Assembly (NCBI RefSeq): GCF_016862075.1
Contig: NZ_BOMG01000019.1
Coordinates: 1 to 64,000, forward strand
Origin: Actinoplanes couchii
GTDB lineage: Bacteria; Actinomycetota; Actinomycetes; Mycobacteriales; Micromonosporaceae
Direction of reading: 5' to 3'
Length of the DNA: 64,000 bases
Shown: positions 16,602 to 26,721 of the stretch, piece by piece
Position numbering within the stretch: position 1 is the first letter of the stretch
Layout: each line of letters opens with the position of its first letter
Translations under genes and position numbers: made by a program
Notes under the pieces: model-generated
The model's input: the letters and a program-made list of their open reading frames with translations, nothing else
What the model was told of the DNA's origin: nothing
Databases searched by the model: none

Positions 16602-17783
16602 ATGGCCGTACCGCAGAACCACGACGCGGCGATCAGCGTCGCCCATCAGCTCGCCGACCTGCTCGAAGCGGGGGCGATCCAGCGTGACCGGGACGGGGCC
16701 GACGTCGTCCCGCACGAGGCGGTGGGGGCGCTCGACGCGTCGGGGCTGCTCGGGATCACCGTCTCCGCAGACGATGGTGGGCCGGGGCTGGGGCCCCGCA
16801 CCCTGGCTGAGGTGACCCGGATTCTGGCCATGGCGGATCCGGCGATCGCTCAGATTCCGCAGGGGCATTTCCTGATGGTCGACGCGATCACCGTGCACGG
16901 TGGGGCCGAGGCCCGGAAGCGGATCCTCGGGGACGTGCTGGCCGGCAGACGGCTGGGGAACGGGCTTGCCGAGCGCGGTGGGAGACACGCGCAGGACTTG
17001 CGGACGCGGATCACCGAGGGCCGGCTGGACGGCGTCAAGTACTATACGACGGGTGCCCTGACCAGCGCCTGGATCGCGGTCAGCGCGCTCGACGAGGACG
17101 GCCGGGTGGTCCTCGCCGTGGTGCCGCGGGACGCGGACGGGATCACCGTCGACACCGACTGGGACATGATCGGGCAGCGGGCGACCATCTCCGGCACCGC
17201 CACGTTCACCGGGGTTCCGGTCGAGCCGGGGCTGCGGATCGACTGGTCGAGCGCCTTCGAGGTGCCGCAGCAGCTCGGCGCGCGGGCTCAGCTGGTGCAC
17301 ACCGCGATCGAGGTGGGCATCGCCGGCGCCGCGCTGCGCGACGCCCGCCGCTACCTGCGTGACAAGGCCCGGCCGTCGACCGAGGCGGTGCGCCGGGGCG
17401 CCACGGTGGCCACCGACGATCCGCACGTCAGGCATCGGTACGGGCGTCTCGCCACCCGGGTCCGCGCTGCTGAGGCACTGCTCGACGGGTCCGCGCGTAC
17501 CCAGGCGGAAGTGGGGTTGATCCCGGCCGACGCGGACGCGGCGGCGCGTGGCTCACTCGCGGTGGCCGCGGCGAAGGCGTTCGGCACCGAGGTCGCGCTG
17601 GAGGTGTCGTCGGAGCTGTTCACCCTGTGCGGCACCAGCTCGGCGGCCGCGAAGTACGACCTGGACCGGCACTGGCGCAACGCGCGCACGCACAGCGTGC
17701 ACGACCCGGTCGACTACAAATACGCCCACATCGCCGCGTTCGAACTGGCCGGCGAACAACCCCCCAACCACGGACAACTTTGA
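16602..17783 (+). CDS. Acyl-CoA dehydrogenase family monooxygenase-like (SfnB/DszC type)
   Basis: A 393-residue flavoprotein of the acyl-CoA dehydrogenase fold. The N-terminal helical domain (LLGITVSADDGGPGLGPRTLAEV), the middle beta domain (GVKYYTTGALTSAWIAVSALDEDGR) and the C-terminal segment RHWRNARTHSVHDPVDYKYAHIA are characteristic of the SfnB/DszC/DBT-desulfurisation subgroup, which are FMNH2-dependent monooxygenases rather than dehydrogenases. Such proteins oxidise sulfones, thiophenes or other heteroatoms. No flavin reductase or sulfonate transporter is adjacent, so the substrate is open. Confidence 0.8.
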   Translation: MAVPQNHDAAISVAHQLADLLEAGAIQRDRDGADVVPHEAVGALDASGLLGITVSADDGGPGLGPRTLAEVTRILAMADPAIAQIPQGHFLMVDAITVHGGAEARKRILGDVLAGRRLGNGLAERGGRHAQDLRTRITEGRLDGVKYYTTGALTSAWIAVSALDEDGRVVLAVVPRDADGITVDTDWDMIGQRATISGTATFTGVPVEPGLRIDWSSAFEVPQQLGARAQLVHTAIEVGIAGAALRDARRYLRDKARPSTEAVRRGATVATDDPHVRHRYGRLATRVRAAEALLDGSARTQAEVGLIPADADAAARGSLAVAAAKAFGTEVALEVSSELFTLCGTSSAAAKYDLDRHWRNARTHSVHDPVDYKYAHIAAFELAGEQPPNHGQL

Positions 17784-17892
17784 CGTACGCCTACCGGAAC
17801 GGTCCCGTGGCCACCCGCGAGGTGGTCCCGGGACCGGGTGTCCCCGCGACCGCCGGGCCGATGGCGATGGTCCGGCTTCAAGAAAACCGGGC

Positions 17893-18549
17893 TCAGATCC
17901 GGTACGCCCCGAACACGACGTCGGCGTTGTGGGTGAACCCGAGCCGCCCGTACAACCGGATGGCGTTGTCGTTGTCGTGCACCGCGTGCAGGAACGGCAG
18001 CTCGCCGCGGGCCAGGATGCCGGACGCCACCGCCAGGGTGAGCCGGGCGGCGAGCCCCTTGCCACGCCACTCCGGGTCGGTGCAGACGGCGCTCACCTCG
18101 GTCCACCCGGGCATCCGGAACCGCTCGCCGGCCATCGCGACCAGCTTGCCGCCGGAGTCGCGGATGCCGAGGTAACGCCCCAGGTCGACGGTGCGCTTGA
18201 GGAACGGGCCGGGCTTGGCGCGGGCCACCAGCTCCAGCATCTCGGGCACGTCCTTCTCGGTGAGGACGACCGTGTCCGGGTCGTCCACCCCGGACATGCT
18301 CTGGCCGATCATCTGGACTCCGGGTGTCACCGACTCCGTCCGCCACCCGGCGAGCGGGATGACGGACGGGCCGGTGACGATCGCGAAGTCGGTGATGGTG
18401 GCCAGGTCCCGCCAGGCGGACGGGTCGGCCGGGTCACTGAGGGCGGCGAACGGGGCGATCTCGGGCAGGTATCGGGCGGCGTTGCCCGCGGCCTCGGCGA
18501 AACACGCCTGCGGCCCGGAGAGGGCGGCCCACACGGGGTTGGTCAGCAC
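17893..18549 (-). CDS. GNAT family N-acetyltransferase
   Basis: A 218-residue protein with a C-terminal GNAT domain. The acetyl-CoA-binding loop is in VSAVCTDPEWRGKGLAARLTLAVA (Q/RxxGxG/A variant), followed by FLHAVHDNDNAIRLYGRLGF, the canonical motif B. The N-terminal half resembles the FR47-like subgroup. The acceptor is unknown. It is encoded 17 bp after the GGDEF/EAL gene on the same strand and may be co-transcribed with it. Confidence 0.85.
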   Translation of the reverse strand: MLTNPVWAALSGPQACFAEAAGNAARYLPEIAPFAALSDPADPSAWRDLATITDFAIVTGPSVIPLAGWRTESVTPGVQMIGQSMSGVDDPDTVVLTEKDVPEMLELVARAKPGPFLKRTVDLGRYLGIRDSGGKLVAMAGERFRMPGWTEVSAVCTDPEWRGKGLAARLTLAVASGILARGELPFLHAVHDNDNAIRLYGRLGFTHNADVVFGAYRI

Positions 18550-18566
18550 ACCCTGGACACTGCCCG

Positions 18567-21500
18567 TTACCGGCCGTCAGCGCCAGTAGATATCGGTCGA
18601 ACCACTCGGCCGTTCGTCTGTCGGGTTTCGTCACGGTCGGTGGCGGGATACGGCTCGTACTGCTCGGCCATGGCCGGCACGTCGCCGGGCCACAGCGGCT
18701 TGGCGAAGTGGTATCCCTGCCCGTACCGGCAGCCCATCGCGTCCAGAGCCGCCCGCTGGCCGGCCTCCTCGATACCCTCGGCCACCACGGCCAGGTCGAG
18801 GTTGTGCGACAGGGTGACGATCGCGTCGACGAGCGCGTGCTGCTGACGGCTGTGCAGGATGTCGTCGATGAACGACTTGTCCAGCTTCAGCACGTCGACC
18901 GGCATCTGCCGCAGGTAGCTCAGCGACGAGTAACCCGTACCGAAGTCGTCGATCGCGATCCGCACACCGATCTCGCGCAGCGCCTTCAACTCGGCGAGCA
19001 CCCGGTCGGCGTCCTTGAGCACCAGGCTCTCGGTGATCTCCAGCAGCAGCCACTCCGGCCGGGCGCCACTCGCGGCCAGCGCGTCGCGCACCTGATCGGC
19101 GAAACCGGCGGCCCGGAACTGGCGTACCGACACGTTGACACTGACGTACCGCAGCGTGGTGTCCAGGTGTTCGGTCTTCCACTGCGCGAACTGGCGCAGC
19201 GCCTCCCGCAGCACCCAGTTGCCGATGCCGACGATCGCGCCGCTCTCCTCGGCCGCCTCCACGAAGTGGTACGGGCCGAGCAGCCCGCGCACCGGGTGCT
19301 GCCAGCGGACCAGCGCCTCCACGCCGGTGATCTTCTGGTCGATCAGCTCCACGATCGGCTGGAACTGGAGCACGAACTGCTCCTGCTCGATCGCCTCGTA
19401 CAGCGCCGTGCGCATCTCCAGGCGCTGCATCATCGCGGTGTGCAGGTCGCTCTGGTACCGCTGCCAGCCACCCTTGCCGTTGCCCTTGGCCAGGTAGAGC
19501 GCCAGGTCGGCGTGCCGCAGCAGCTCGGTGGCGTTGCCGGCGTCCCGGTTGGTGGCGACCCCGACACTGGACCGGGCGCTGACCACGTGCGTGCCACCGG
19601 TGCCGTCCGGCACCTCGACCGGTCCGGCCAGAGCCTCCACCAGCGCGGCGGCCACCCGCTCGGCGGCGTCCACCGAGTCGCTCTGCTCGACCAGGACGGC
19701 GAACTCGTCGCCACCCATCCGGGCCGCGGTGCTGCCGGCACCGATGATCTCGGTGATCCGCTCCGCCACGTGCAGCAGCAGCTGGTCGCCGACCGCGTGC
19801 CCGAGGGTGTCGTTGACCTCCTTGAAGTCGTCCAGGTCGACGAAGAGCACACCCAGGGTGGCGCCGTCGCGCTGCGCCACGCTGAACGCCTGCTCCAGCC
19901 GGTCCCGGAACAGCACCCGGTTGGCCAGCCCGGTCAGCGCGTCGTGGAACGCCTGGTGGGTCAGGTCCTTCTCCAGGCCACGCCGCTCGGTCACGTCCCG
20001 CAACGTCATGACCAGCCCGGCCACCGTCGGGTCGGCCCGTAGGTCGCGCAGATCGCACTCGATCTCCACGGTACGGCCGCCGGTCCGGACCGCGGTCAGC
20101 TCGATGTCGTCCATGTCGCCGGCCCCGGCACGCACCCGCGCCAGAACCTCGCGCAGCGCCGAGTGCGAACTCTCGGCGATCAACGAGGACAGCTCGGTGC
20201 CGGTGGGGTCGGTCCCGAACAGCGGCTCCGCGGACGGGGTCGCGTACCGGATGGTGCCGTTGGGGTTGACGATGAAGATCACGTCGGCGGCGCTCTGGAT
20301 CAGCGTCCGGAACCAGGCCTCACCCTCGGCGCGGCTGACCTCGGCGGTCAGCGCGATCCGCTCCAGGACCACGACGATCTGCTGTCCCAGAGCCTCGAAC
20401 GCCGGGGTCAGCAGGCGCAGCACCCGGTCCGGGGCGCCGATCGCCAGCCGCAGTGCCCGATCGCCGGACAACGCGTGGGTGGCGTACAGGACGTTCAGGT
20501 AGCCGCCGGACCGCAGGCCCTCCGGCAGCTGGGAAGTGGGGATCACGCGGATCGCCGACTCGACCGAACCGTGCGCCTGCACGGGCTCCGGGAGGTGCAG
20601 GTGGAAGGCCTGGCCGGGCGGCATCAGACGGGCCACGCCGGCCTCGACCGCCTTGAACACCTCACGCTCGGTGCTGGCGGCGAACAGACCCGCGCTGGCC
20701 TCGCGCAGCGCCCGCTCCAGGCTGCTGGCCTGCCGCTGCGACCGGGCCAGGTCCGCGACCCGGACCAGGACCATCAGGAACATGGTCGCCGCGGCGGCCG
20801 CGATCACCGGGGCGTCGACCACGCCACCGCGCTCGATCTCCACCTCCCGGCCCTGCATGTACTCCAGGGCCAGGACGGCCGGCGCGGTCAGGGCGGCCGA
20901 ACTCAGCCAGAACAGCCGCTGGCTGTCGATGCCGGTGTCGACGCCGGTGACCGGCTCGGACAGCTCCCGCATCTCCGGGCGCAGTGCGGCGAAACCCATC
21001 GCCGAGTAGAAGACGACCCAGCCCAGGTCGACCGGGCCACCCAGGTTCCAGGCCTGGCTCAGCTGCGACTGGCCGTAGAAGACGTCGGACACCAGCAGGC
21101 CGACCAGCGCCACCCCGAGTGGGCCGACCGCGCCCAGGTTCTTGCCCGAGCCGGTGAACATCCGCAGGATCACGGCCAGCACCAGCACGTCACCGAGCGG
21201 GTAGCCGATCGAGACCAGCTTCTCGATCATCGACAGGTGGTCGGCCCGGGTGAACGGGGCGATCCAGTACACCCAGGCCAGCAGGCCCAGGCCGACCGTC
21301 GGCACCAGCGCGTCCAGCAGCGCCGCCCGGTTCGCGCCGCCGCCGTTACGGGCCCGCACCAGCATCAGCAGGCCGGCCGTCAGCAGCGGGTAGACCGCCA
21401 GGTAGAAGAAGTCCGCCAGGCCCGGGAAACCGGGCTGGCCACCCCGCGCCAGCACCAGGTTGTACCAGCTGTCACCGGTGGTGAAACACGCGATGCCCAG

Positions 21501-21686
21501 GCTGATCAGAACCCACGGCAGTTTGCGGCGGGGCTTGTGCATCCACACCCCGGCAAGCACCGCGAGTGCGGCGGAATATCCCAGGGCCGCCCAGCTGTAC
21601 AGGTGGGCGTCCGGGAAGGCGTAGTAGACGCTGGTGATGACCAGCGTCCACACGCCGAAGCACGCGCGAACCACTCGCGTCGACAA
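18567..21686 (-). CDS. Membrane-anchored PAS-GGDEF-EAL cyclic-di-GMP enzyme
   Basis: A 1,039-residue signalling protein. Residues 1-310 hold about eight membrane helices, followed by a linker or GAF-like region to about 450. Next comes a PAS domain (AWFRTLIQSAADVIFIVNPNGTI), then a GGDEF domain with intact ARMGGDEFAVLVEQ, then an EAL domain with GVEALVRWQHP, the LLLEITESLVLKDAD segment and DDFGTGYSSLSYL. Both catalytic motifs are intact, so it could both synthesise and hydrolyse c-di-GMP. The inhibitory RxxD site upstream of GGDEF is not seen. c-di-GMP controls development in actinomycetes through BldD. Confidence 0.92.
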   Translation of the reverse strand: MSTRVVRACFGVWTLVITSVYYAFPDAHLYSWAALGYSAALAVLAGVWMHKPRRKLPWVLISLGIACFTTGDSWYNLVLARGGQPGFPGLADFFYLAVYPLLTAGLLMLVRARNGGGANRAALLDALVPTVGLGLLAWVYWIAPFTRADHLSMIEKLVSIGYPLGDVLVLAVILRMFTGSGKNLGAVGPLGVALVGLLVSDVFYGQSQLSQAWNLGGPVDLGWVVFYSAMGFAALRPEMRELSEPVTGVDTGIDSQRLFWLSSAALTAPAVLALEYMQGREVEIERGGVVDAPVIAAAAATMFLMVLVRVADLARSQRQASSLERALREASAGLFAASTEREVFKAVEAGVARLMPPGQAFHLHLPEPVQAHGSVESAIRVIPTSQLPEGLRSGGYLNVLYATHALSGDRALRLAIGAPDRVLRLLTPAFEALGQQIVVVLERIALTAEVSRAEGEAWFRTLIQSAADVIFIVNPNGTIRYATPSAEPLFGTDPTGTELSSLIAESSHSALREVLARVRAGAGDMDDIELTAVRTGGRTVEIECDLRDLRADPTVAGLVMTLRDVTERRGLEKDLTHQAFHDALTGLANRVLFRDRLEQAFSVAQRDGATLGVLFVDLDDFKEVNDTLGHAVGDQLLLHVAERITEIIGAGSTAARMGGDEFAVLVEQSDSVDAAERVAAALVEALAGPVEVPDGTGGTHVVSARSSVGVATNRDAGNATELLRHADLALYLAKGNGKGGWQRYQSDLHTAMMQRLEMRTALYEAIEQEQFVLQFQPIVELIDQKITGVEALVRWQHPVRGLLGPYHFVEAAEESGAIVGIGNWVLREALRQFAQWKTEHLDTTLRYVSVNVSVRQFRAAGFADQVRDALAASGARPEWLLLEITESLVLKDADRVLAELKALREIGVRIAIDDFGTGYSSLSYLRQMPVDVLKLDKSFIDDILHSRQQHALVDAIVTLSHNLDLAVVAEGIEEAGQRAALDAMGCRYGQGYHFAKPLWPGDVPAMAEQYEPYPATDRDETRQTNGRVVRPISTGADGR

Positions 21687-21767
21687 TGCGTACTCCGTTC
21701 GCCGGGCGGACTGACTCCGGGTGGCTGAATCGGTACCACCGCCGACGAACTGAGCAGTTGTGACCCG

Positions 21768-22676
21768 CTACACCGCCATGGCGTCGACGAGCCGCCGGGC
21801 GGACCCCGCCAGGTTCCACCGTTCGGCCAGGGCCAGCAGGGTCTCGGCGTCCTTCGGGGCGTCCGGCAGCACCGGGTCGAACTCCGGCAACGGGACGTCC
21901 AGCGCCACCTTGCACACCGGCAGGGCACGGGCCAGGTAGTCGCGGGAGGCGTCCAGTTTCGTCCGGACACCCGGCGCGAACCCGGCGTCCGGGTCGTCCA
22001 GCGCGGCCAGGATCTGCTCGACCCCGCCGTACCGCTCGATCAGGCGGGCCGCGGTCTTCTCACCCACCCCGGCCACCCCCGGCAGGCCGTCACTGGCGTC
22101 GCCGCGCATCGCCGCGAAATCCGCGTACCAGCGGGCCTCTACCCCGTACTTGGCCATCACCAGCGCCTCGTCGGCGTCCTCCAGCTTCGCCACGCCACGC
22201 CCGCAGTACAGCAACCTGGTCCGCCGGGCGTCGTCGACCAGCTGGAACAGGTCACGGTCACCGGAGACCACCTCGACCGGGGCCGGCTGGGTCGCGGCGA
22301 GCGTGCCCAGCACGTCGTCGGCCTCGAACCCGCTCACCCCGAACGCCGGGATGCCGATCGCGGTCAGCACCTCCAGCAGCACCGGCACCTGCTTCTCCAG
22401 CGACGCCGGCACCTCCTCGACGTCGCCGTGCGCCACCCGGTGCTGCTTGTACGACGGGACCAGTTTCACCCGCCAGTCCGGGCGCCAGTCCGCGTCCAGC
22501 GCGCAGACCAGCCGGTCCGGCCGCCGGGTGCGGATCAACTGGGCCAGCATGTCCAGAAAGCCGCGGATCGCGTTGACCGGCTCACCGGCCTCGGTCCGGG
22601 CCGCCTTCTCCGGAATCCCGTGGAAGGCGCGGAAGTACAGGCTGGGTGCGTCAACTGCCAGCAGTGGTCGGCTCAC
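21768..22676 (-). CDS. 5'-3' exonuclease / flap endonuclease family (Pol I N-terminal domain-like)
   Basis: A 302-residue stand-alone homologue of the 5' nuclease domain of DNA polymerase I. The acidic metal-binding clusters are visible: LLAVDAPSLYFRAFHG, LVCALDADWRPDWR, GFEADDVLGTLA, EVVSGDRDLFQLV and the helix-hairpin-helix region GDASDGLPGVAGVGEKTAARLIERYG. Such enzymes remove RNA primers or flaps in replication and repair. Stand-alone copies are standard in actinobacteria. It is probably a single gene with its own promoter. Confidence 0.92.
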   Translation of the reverse strand: MSRPLLAVDAPSLYFRAFHGIPEKAARTEAGEPVNAIRGFLDMLAQLIRTRRPDRLVCALDADWRPDWRVKLVPSYKQHRVAHGDVEEVPASLEKQVPVLLEVLTAIGIPAFGVSGFEADDVLGTLAATQPAPVEVVSGDRDLFQLVDDARRTRLLYCGRGVAKLEDADEALVMAKYGVEARWYADFAAMRGDASDGLPGVAGVGEKTAARLIERYGGVEQILAALDDPDAGFAPGVRTKLDASRDYLARALPVCKVALDVPLPEFDPVLPDAPKDAETLLALAERWNLAGSARRLVDAMAV

Positions 22677-22712
22677 CGTCGCTACTTTAGTGCGCGGTGG
22701 TGCGGGGTGGGG

Positions 22713-23183
22713 TCAGGGCTTGTGGTGCAGGGCCCGGGCCAGGCAGGCGAAGGCGGCGGTGGTGATCGCGGTGCGGCCCAGGTTCGCGGTGGACCAGCGT
22801 TTCTCGAAGGCCGAGCGGGAACCGCCCGCGTCCAGGCGGCGGTTCAGTGGGACGTGGTACCGGGAGGTCAGCGCCAGGACCGCGCCGTAGCCGATGGTTC
22901 CGGCCAGGGCCCAGCCGGCCGCCTTGCGGTTGCCGGCCCGCCAGTGCAGGACGGCGGCGGTGGCCGGCAGGGCCAGGGAGCCGACGTAGGTGGCGGCGAA
23001 GACCGGGTTCTCGATGGCCCTGTTGATGTGGCGCATCGAGGACACGAACGTCTCGTCGTCGGCTTTCGCCAGCCCCGGCATGACGGCGACGTCGAACGCG
23101 TAGAACAGGCCGGCCATCAGCCCGGTCGACACGGTCGCGGCTCCGAGGGCGGCGTCGGCTCGGCGGTCCGTGGTTGCGGACAT
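22713..23183 (-). CDS. DUF1772 (anthrone oxygenase-like) membrane protein, copy 1
   Basis: A 156-residue protein with four membrane segments and the family features GLMAGLFYAFDVAVMPGL, INRAIENPVF and VPLNRRL. DUF1772 includes fungal anthrone oxidases and a few polyketide-associated proteins, but most bacterial members are uncharacterised. Two further copies lie at 48.8-50.5 kb in the same cluster. The ATG at 23183 has GGGAGG at good spacing. An 8-bp inverted repeat sits 40-68 bp upstream. Membership in the biosynthetic cluster is inferred from the family recurrence. Confidence 0.78.
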   Translation of the reverse strand: MSATTDRRADAALGAATVSTGLMAGLFYAFDVAVMPGLAKADDETFVSSMRHINRAIENPVFAATYVGSLALPATAAVLHWRAGNRKAAGWALAGTIGYGAVLALTSRYHVPLNRRLDAGGSRSAFEKRWSTANLGRTAITTAAFACLARALHHKP

Positions 23184-23222
23184 GGTGACCTCCCGGTGAT
23201 CGTGATGTCGAAAAGAGTCAAG

Positions 23223-23251
23223 CACGTATGTATTCGCCCGATCCATACGTG
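23223..23251. promoter_or_regulatory. Inverted repeat upstream of the first DUF1772 gene (candidate operator)
   Basis: CACGTATG (23223-23230) and CATACGTG (23244-23251) are perfect 8-bp arms separated by 13 bp, a spacing typical of TetR or MarR operators. A TTGACT that could be a -35 hexamer on the minus strand follows on the gene side. The regulator that binds here is not identified. Confidence 0.5.
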
Positions 23252-23285
23252 AGAGCGTCAGGCGGATACGCGGGCGTCCAAACCG

Positions 23286-24416
23286 TCACTCGGCCAGACG
23301 GCGCAGGTCCGCGGCGCGGCCGGTGTCCTCCCACGTGAAGTCACGACCGAAATGTCCGTAGGCGGCGGTGCGCTGGTAGATCGGCCGCAGCAGGTCCAGG
23401 TCCCGGATGATCGCGGCGGGCCGCAGGTCGAAGACCTCACGAACGGCCTTCTCGATACGTTCGGCGGGCACGTTCTCGGTGCCGAAGGTCTCCACGAACA
23501 GGCTGACCGGCTCCGCCCGGCCGATCGCGTAGGCGACCTGCACCTCGCACCGTTCGGCGAGGCCGGCCGCCACCACGTTCTTGGCGACCCATCTCATCGC
23601 GTACGCCGCCGAACGGTCCACCTTCGACGGGTCCTTGCCGGAGAACGCGCCGCCACCGTGCCGGGCGTAACCCCCGTAGGTGTCGACGATGATCTTCCGG
23701 CCGGTCAGTCCGGCGTCGCCCATCGGCCCGCCGATCTCGAACCGCCCGGTCGGGTTGACCAGCAGCCGGTAGCCGTCGGTGTCCAGCCCGGTCAGTTCCG
23801 GGGTGAGCACGTGCTCCCGGATGTCCGGGTTGAGCAGCCCGTCGAGGGAGATGCCCGGCGCGTGCTGGGACGAGACGACGACCGTGTCGAGGCGTACCGG
23901 ACGATGTCCGTCGTACTCGATGGTGACCTGGGTCTTGCCGTCCGGCCGCAGGTAGGGGACCGTGCCGTCCTTGCGGACCGCGGTCAGCCGCCGGGCGAGG
24001 CGGTGCGCGAGGGCGATCGGCAGCGGCATCAGCTCGGGCGTCTCCGAGCAGGCGAAGCCGAACATCATCCCCTGGTCACCGGCCCCCTCGGCGTCGACGC
24101 CGAGCGCGATGTCCGGTGACTGCCCGCCGATCGACACGCTGACCCCGCAGGACGCGCCGTCGAAACCCTTCTGCGACGAGTCGTAGCCGATCTCCAGGAC
24201 GGTGTCCCGGACGATCTTCGGGATGTCGGCGTACGCCCGGGTGGTGACCTCCCCGGCCACGTGCACCTGACCGGTGGTGATCAGGGTTTCCACCGCGACC
24301 CGGCTGCGCGGGTCCTCGGTGAGCAGGGCGTCCAGGATCCCGTCACTGATCTGGTCGGCGATCTTGTCGGGGTGACCTTCGGTGACCGACTCGGAGGTGA
24401 ACAGGCGACGTGCCAT
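23286..24416 (-). CDS. metK: S-adenosylmethionine synthetase, cluster-associated
   Basis: A 376-residue methionine adenosyltransferase making SAM from methionine and ATP. Signatures are intact: [17 protein letters not shown] (ATP and metal), [12 protein letters not shown] (substrate) and the glycine-rich [23 protein letters not shown]. It lies 23 bp after the multicopper oxidase gene on the same strand, as the last gene of the methyltransferase-to-oxidase operon. The housekeeping metK of actinomycetes normally sits elsewhere, so this is probably a second copy that feeds the cluster methyltransferase. That point needs the rest of the genome to confirm. Confidence 0.93.
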   Translation of the reverse strand: MARRLFTSESVTEGHPDKIADQISDGILDALLTEDPRSRVAVETLITTGQVHVAGEVTTRAYADIPKIVRDTVLEIGYDSSQKGFDGASCGVSVSIGGQSPDIALGVDAEGAGDQGMMFGFACSETPELMPLPIALAHRLARRLTAVRKDGTVPYLRPDGKTQVTIEYDGHRPVRLDTVVVSSQHAPGISLDGLLNPDIREHVLTPELTGLDTDGYRLLVNPTGRFEIGGPMGDAGLTGRKIIVDTYGGYARHGGGAFSGKDPSKVDRSAAYAMRWVAKNVVAAGLAERCEVQVAYAIGRAEPVSLFVETFGTENVPAERIEKAVREVFDLRPAAIIRDLDLLRPIYQRTAAYGHFGRDFTWEDTGRAADLRRLAE

Positions 24417-24438
24417 GGCGGGCTCTCCCGGGCTCTCG

Positions 24439-25932
24439 TTACTGGTGGTGGCGGATGGCGGCGTACTTCTCGCGGCCGGGAGCGACGACCAGGAACTGGC
24501 CCATCATCCCCTCGACCTCGTGCCGCAGGACGTGGCAGTGGTACATGTACGGGGTGTTCTCGTCGGCGTTGCCGGAGAACTCGACGAGCAGCCGGAAACG
24601 GACGCCCATCGGCAGGTTGATCGTGTCCTTCCAGCCGGCCAGCTCGGCCGGCGGCGGATCACCGTCCACGTCGAGCACCCGGAAACGCTGACCGTGCAGG
24701 TGGAAGATGTGCGGCATCAGGTGTGTGCTGTGGACCGTCCAGATCTCCCTGGTGCCGGCGACCGCCACCAGGTCGGTGCGGTGCATGTCCATGCTCTTGT
24801 CGTTGATGGTGCGCTGGTAGAACTCGAACGACCGTTCGTGGGCGGCGCCGGTCGGATCCGGTGGCGGCAGATCGGACAGCACCGGCGGCAGCGGCGGGCT
24901 CGGTGTCAGGGTGGCCGCGGCCCGCAGCTCCAGCACGTCGAACGAGTCCATGCCGCCTTCGAAGCGCCGGACCAGGAGGTTCTCGCCGGGTGACGGAGCC
25001 AGACTGCGTAGCGTCAGGCGTTCACCGGGCCGTACCGGCACCACGATGTCGGCGCGTTCCCCGGCCGCGAGCCGGATCCGGGTGCGCGCCACCGGCGCCG
25101 CGAGCAGGCCTCCGTCGGTGCTGATCACCTGGAACCCGCGGTCGCCGGCCTCATGATCACTGACGAGGCCGAATTCGTACGGCCGCCCGGCCGAGCCGTT
25201 GAGCAGCCGCAGCCGGACCAGACTGGTACGGACCTCGCGGTACGGGCCGATCACGCCGTTGACCAGCAGCGTGTCGCCGAGCACGCCGATGTCGCTGCTG
25301 AAGTCGGGCCGGGTCCGGAACTGTCCGCGCCTGTCGAACTCCCGGTCCTGCACGATCACCGGCAGGTCGTCGACGCCGTACTCGTGGGGGAGTCCCGCGG
25401 TCCGCGGATCGTCGTCGTCGATCAGGAACATCCCGGCCAGCCCGCGCATCACCTGGTCCTCGGTGTGCCCGTCCGGGTGCGGGTGGTACCAGAGGGTGGC
25501 CGCCGGCTGGTCGACGGTCCACCGCATGTCGGCGGTGCGGCCGGCCCGGATCGGCCGGTGCGGGCCGCCGTCCACCGCAGCCGGCAGGATCGCGCCGTGC
25601 CAGTGGACGGTGCTGTCCTGCTCCAGGTCGTTGCGGACCCGGACCCGGATCCGCTCGCCCCGTTTCACCCGCAGCGTCGGCCCCAGGTAGGTGCCGTTGT
25701 ACCCGGCCGTGCGGGTCCCGCCGTGACCGAAGTCGGTCACCCCGCCGGCGGCGGTCAGGTCGAAGGTCCGGAACCCGTCCACCACCGTCGACGGCGCGAG
25801 CGGCGGGATCGCCAGCTTCCGGTCGAAGGCCACCCGCCCGACCGTCGACAGTGGCGGCCGGTCCGTGTACCAGACGGCGGCGCCGGCCAGCAGCGCCAGG
25901 ACCAGCCAGATCTTCCACAGCCGGCGTTTCAC
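24439..25932 (-). CDS. Multicopper oxidase (phenoxazinone synthase/CotA-like)
   Basis: A 497-residue enzyme with all four copper motifs: [36 protein letters not shown] and [19 protein letters not shown]. The N-terminus is a hydrophobic anchor or signal ([15 protein letters not shown]), so it probably acts at or outside the membrane. The residue after the copper ligands is Met (GMMGQF), as expected for a type 1 site with an axial ligand. In this operon it most likely performs an oxidative coupling or ring oxidation on the pathway product. The GTG at 25932 overlaps the thioesterase stop; sequence upstream of it is a shadow frame. Confidence 0.88.
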   Translation of the reverse strand: MKRRLWKIWLVLALLAGAAVWYTDRPPLSTVGRVAFDRKLAIPPLAPSTVVDGFRTFDLTAAGGVTDFGHGGTRTAGYNGTYLGPTLRVKRGERIRVRVRNDLEQDSTVHWHGAILPAAVDGGPHRPIRAGRTADMRWTVDQPAATLWYHPHPDGHTEDQVMRGLAGMFLIDDDDPRTAGLPHEYGVDDLPVIVQDREFDRRGQFRTRPDFSSDIGVLGDTLLVNGVIGPYREVRTSLVRLRLLNGSAGRPYEFGLVSDHEAGDRGFQVISTDGGLLAAPVARTRIRLAAGERADIVVPVRPGERLTLRSLAPSPGENLLVRRFEGGMDSFDVLELRAAATLTPSPPLPPVLSDLPPPDPTGAAHERSFEFYQRTINDKSMDMHRTDLVAVAGTREIWTVHSTHLMPHIFHLHGQRFRVLDVDGDPPPAELAGWKDTINLPMGVRFRLLVEFSGNADENTPYMYHCHVLRHEVEGMMGQFLVVAPGREKYAAIRHHQ

Positions 25933-26711
25933 GGGATCCCGGCCGGCAGCAGATCGGCGGCGGCCAGATCCGCGCGGATCGCGGCCGTCACCGCGGCCGG
26001 CGCGTCCCGGTGGTAGAAGTGGTCGCCGTCGAACATCCGCAGCCGGAACGGCCCGGTGGTGGACTCCCGCCACCGGGCCACCTGCTCCTCGGTGGCCACC
26101 GGGTCCTGCCGGCCGTGGTAGGCGACCACCGGGCAGGACAGCCCCGGCTCCGGCCCGGTCCGGTACGTCTCGGTCAGCCCGTAGTCGGCCCGCAACATCG
26201 GCACGAACGACTCCAGCAGCCGGCGCCGCAGCCCGGTGCCGGCCGCGGTGCCGCCGAGCGCGATCAGGTGGTCGAGGAACTGTTCGGTCGGCAGCAGGTG
26301 CAGCGACGACTGCCGGGACTGCTGCGGGGCCTGCCGTCCGGAGGCGAGCAGCACCGCCGGCCCGGGGCGACCTTCCACGATCAACTGCTTGGCCGTCTCG
26401 TACGCCAGCAGAGAGCCCAGACTGTGGCCGAAGAAGGCGTACGGCCGGTCCAGGTACGGGGCCAGCGCCGCGCTCAGTTCCCGGACCAGCGGGCCGAGCC
26501 GGGTCCGGGGCTCCTCCCGCAGCCGGGACTCGCGGCCGGGCAGCACGATCGGGCAGACCTGCACGTCCGGGCCGAGTGCCTCGCGCCACGGGAGGAAGAA
26601 CCGGGCCCCGCCGCCGGCGTGCGCGAAACAGAACAGCCGGACGGCGTCACCGGCGGGCGCCGCCCCGGAGATCCAGCGGCCCGGCGCCGCCGGGTTGTCA
26701 GCACTCGGCAC
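25929..26711 (-). CDS. Type II thioesterase (GrsT/RifR family)
   Basis: A 260-residue alpha/beta hydrolase with the type II thioesterase signatures LFCFAHAGGGARFFLPW, the nucleophile elbow FFGHSLGSLLAYE and the terminal HFYHRD histidine. These editing enzymes remove mis-primed or stalled acyl groups from carrier proteins. Two carrier proteins are encoded in the cluster. A GAGGAG lies just upstream of two tandem GTG codons (26714, 26711), and I use the second for its spacing. The gene overlaps the oxidase gene by 4 bp and follows the alpha/beta hydrolase by 10 bp. Confidence 0.88.
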   Translation of the reverse strand: MPSADNPAAPGRWISGAAPAGDAVRLFCFAHAGGGARFFLPWREALGPDVQVCPIVLPGRESRLREEPRTRLGPLVRELSAALAPYLDRPYAFFGHSLGSLLAYETAKQLIVEGRPGPAVLLASGRQAPQQSRQSSLHLLPTEQFLDHLIALGGTAAGTGLRRRLLESFVPMLRADYGLTETYRTGPEPGLSCPVVAYHGRQDPVATEEQVARWRESTTGPFRLRMFDGDHFYHRDAPAAVTAAIRADLAAADLLPAGIP

Positions 26712-26721
26712 CACGGTCTCC

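Noticed and set aside
23184..23285. SAM riboswitch near metK
   Set aside because: This gap is downstream of metK and upstream of a DUF1772 gene; no conserved SAM-I, SAM-II or SAM-IV core could be found, and metK is an internal operon gene.
24439..26589. A 716-residue multicopper oxidase
   Set aside because: The frame upstream of 25932 is the shadow of the thioesterase gene; a GTG coupled to the thioesterase stop and followed by a membrane anchor gives the sensible start.
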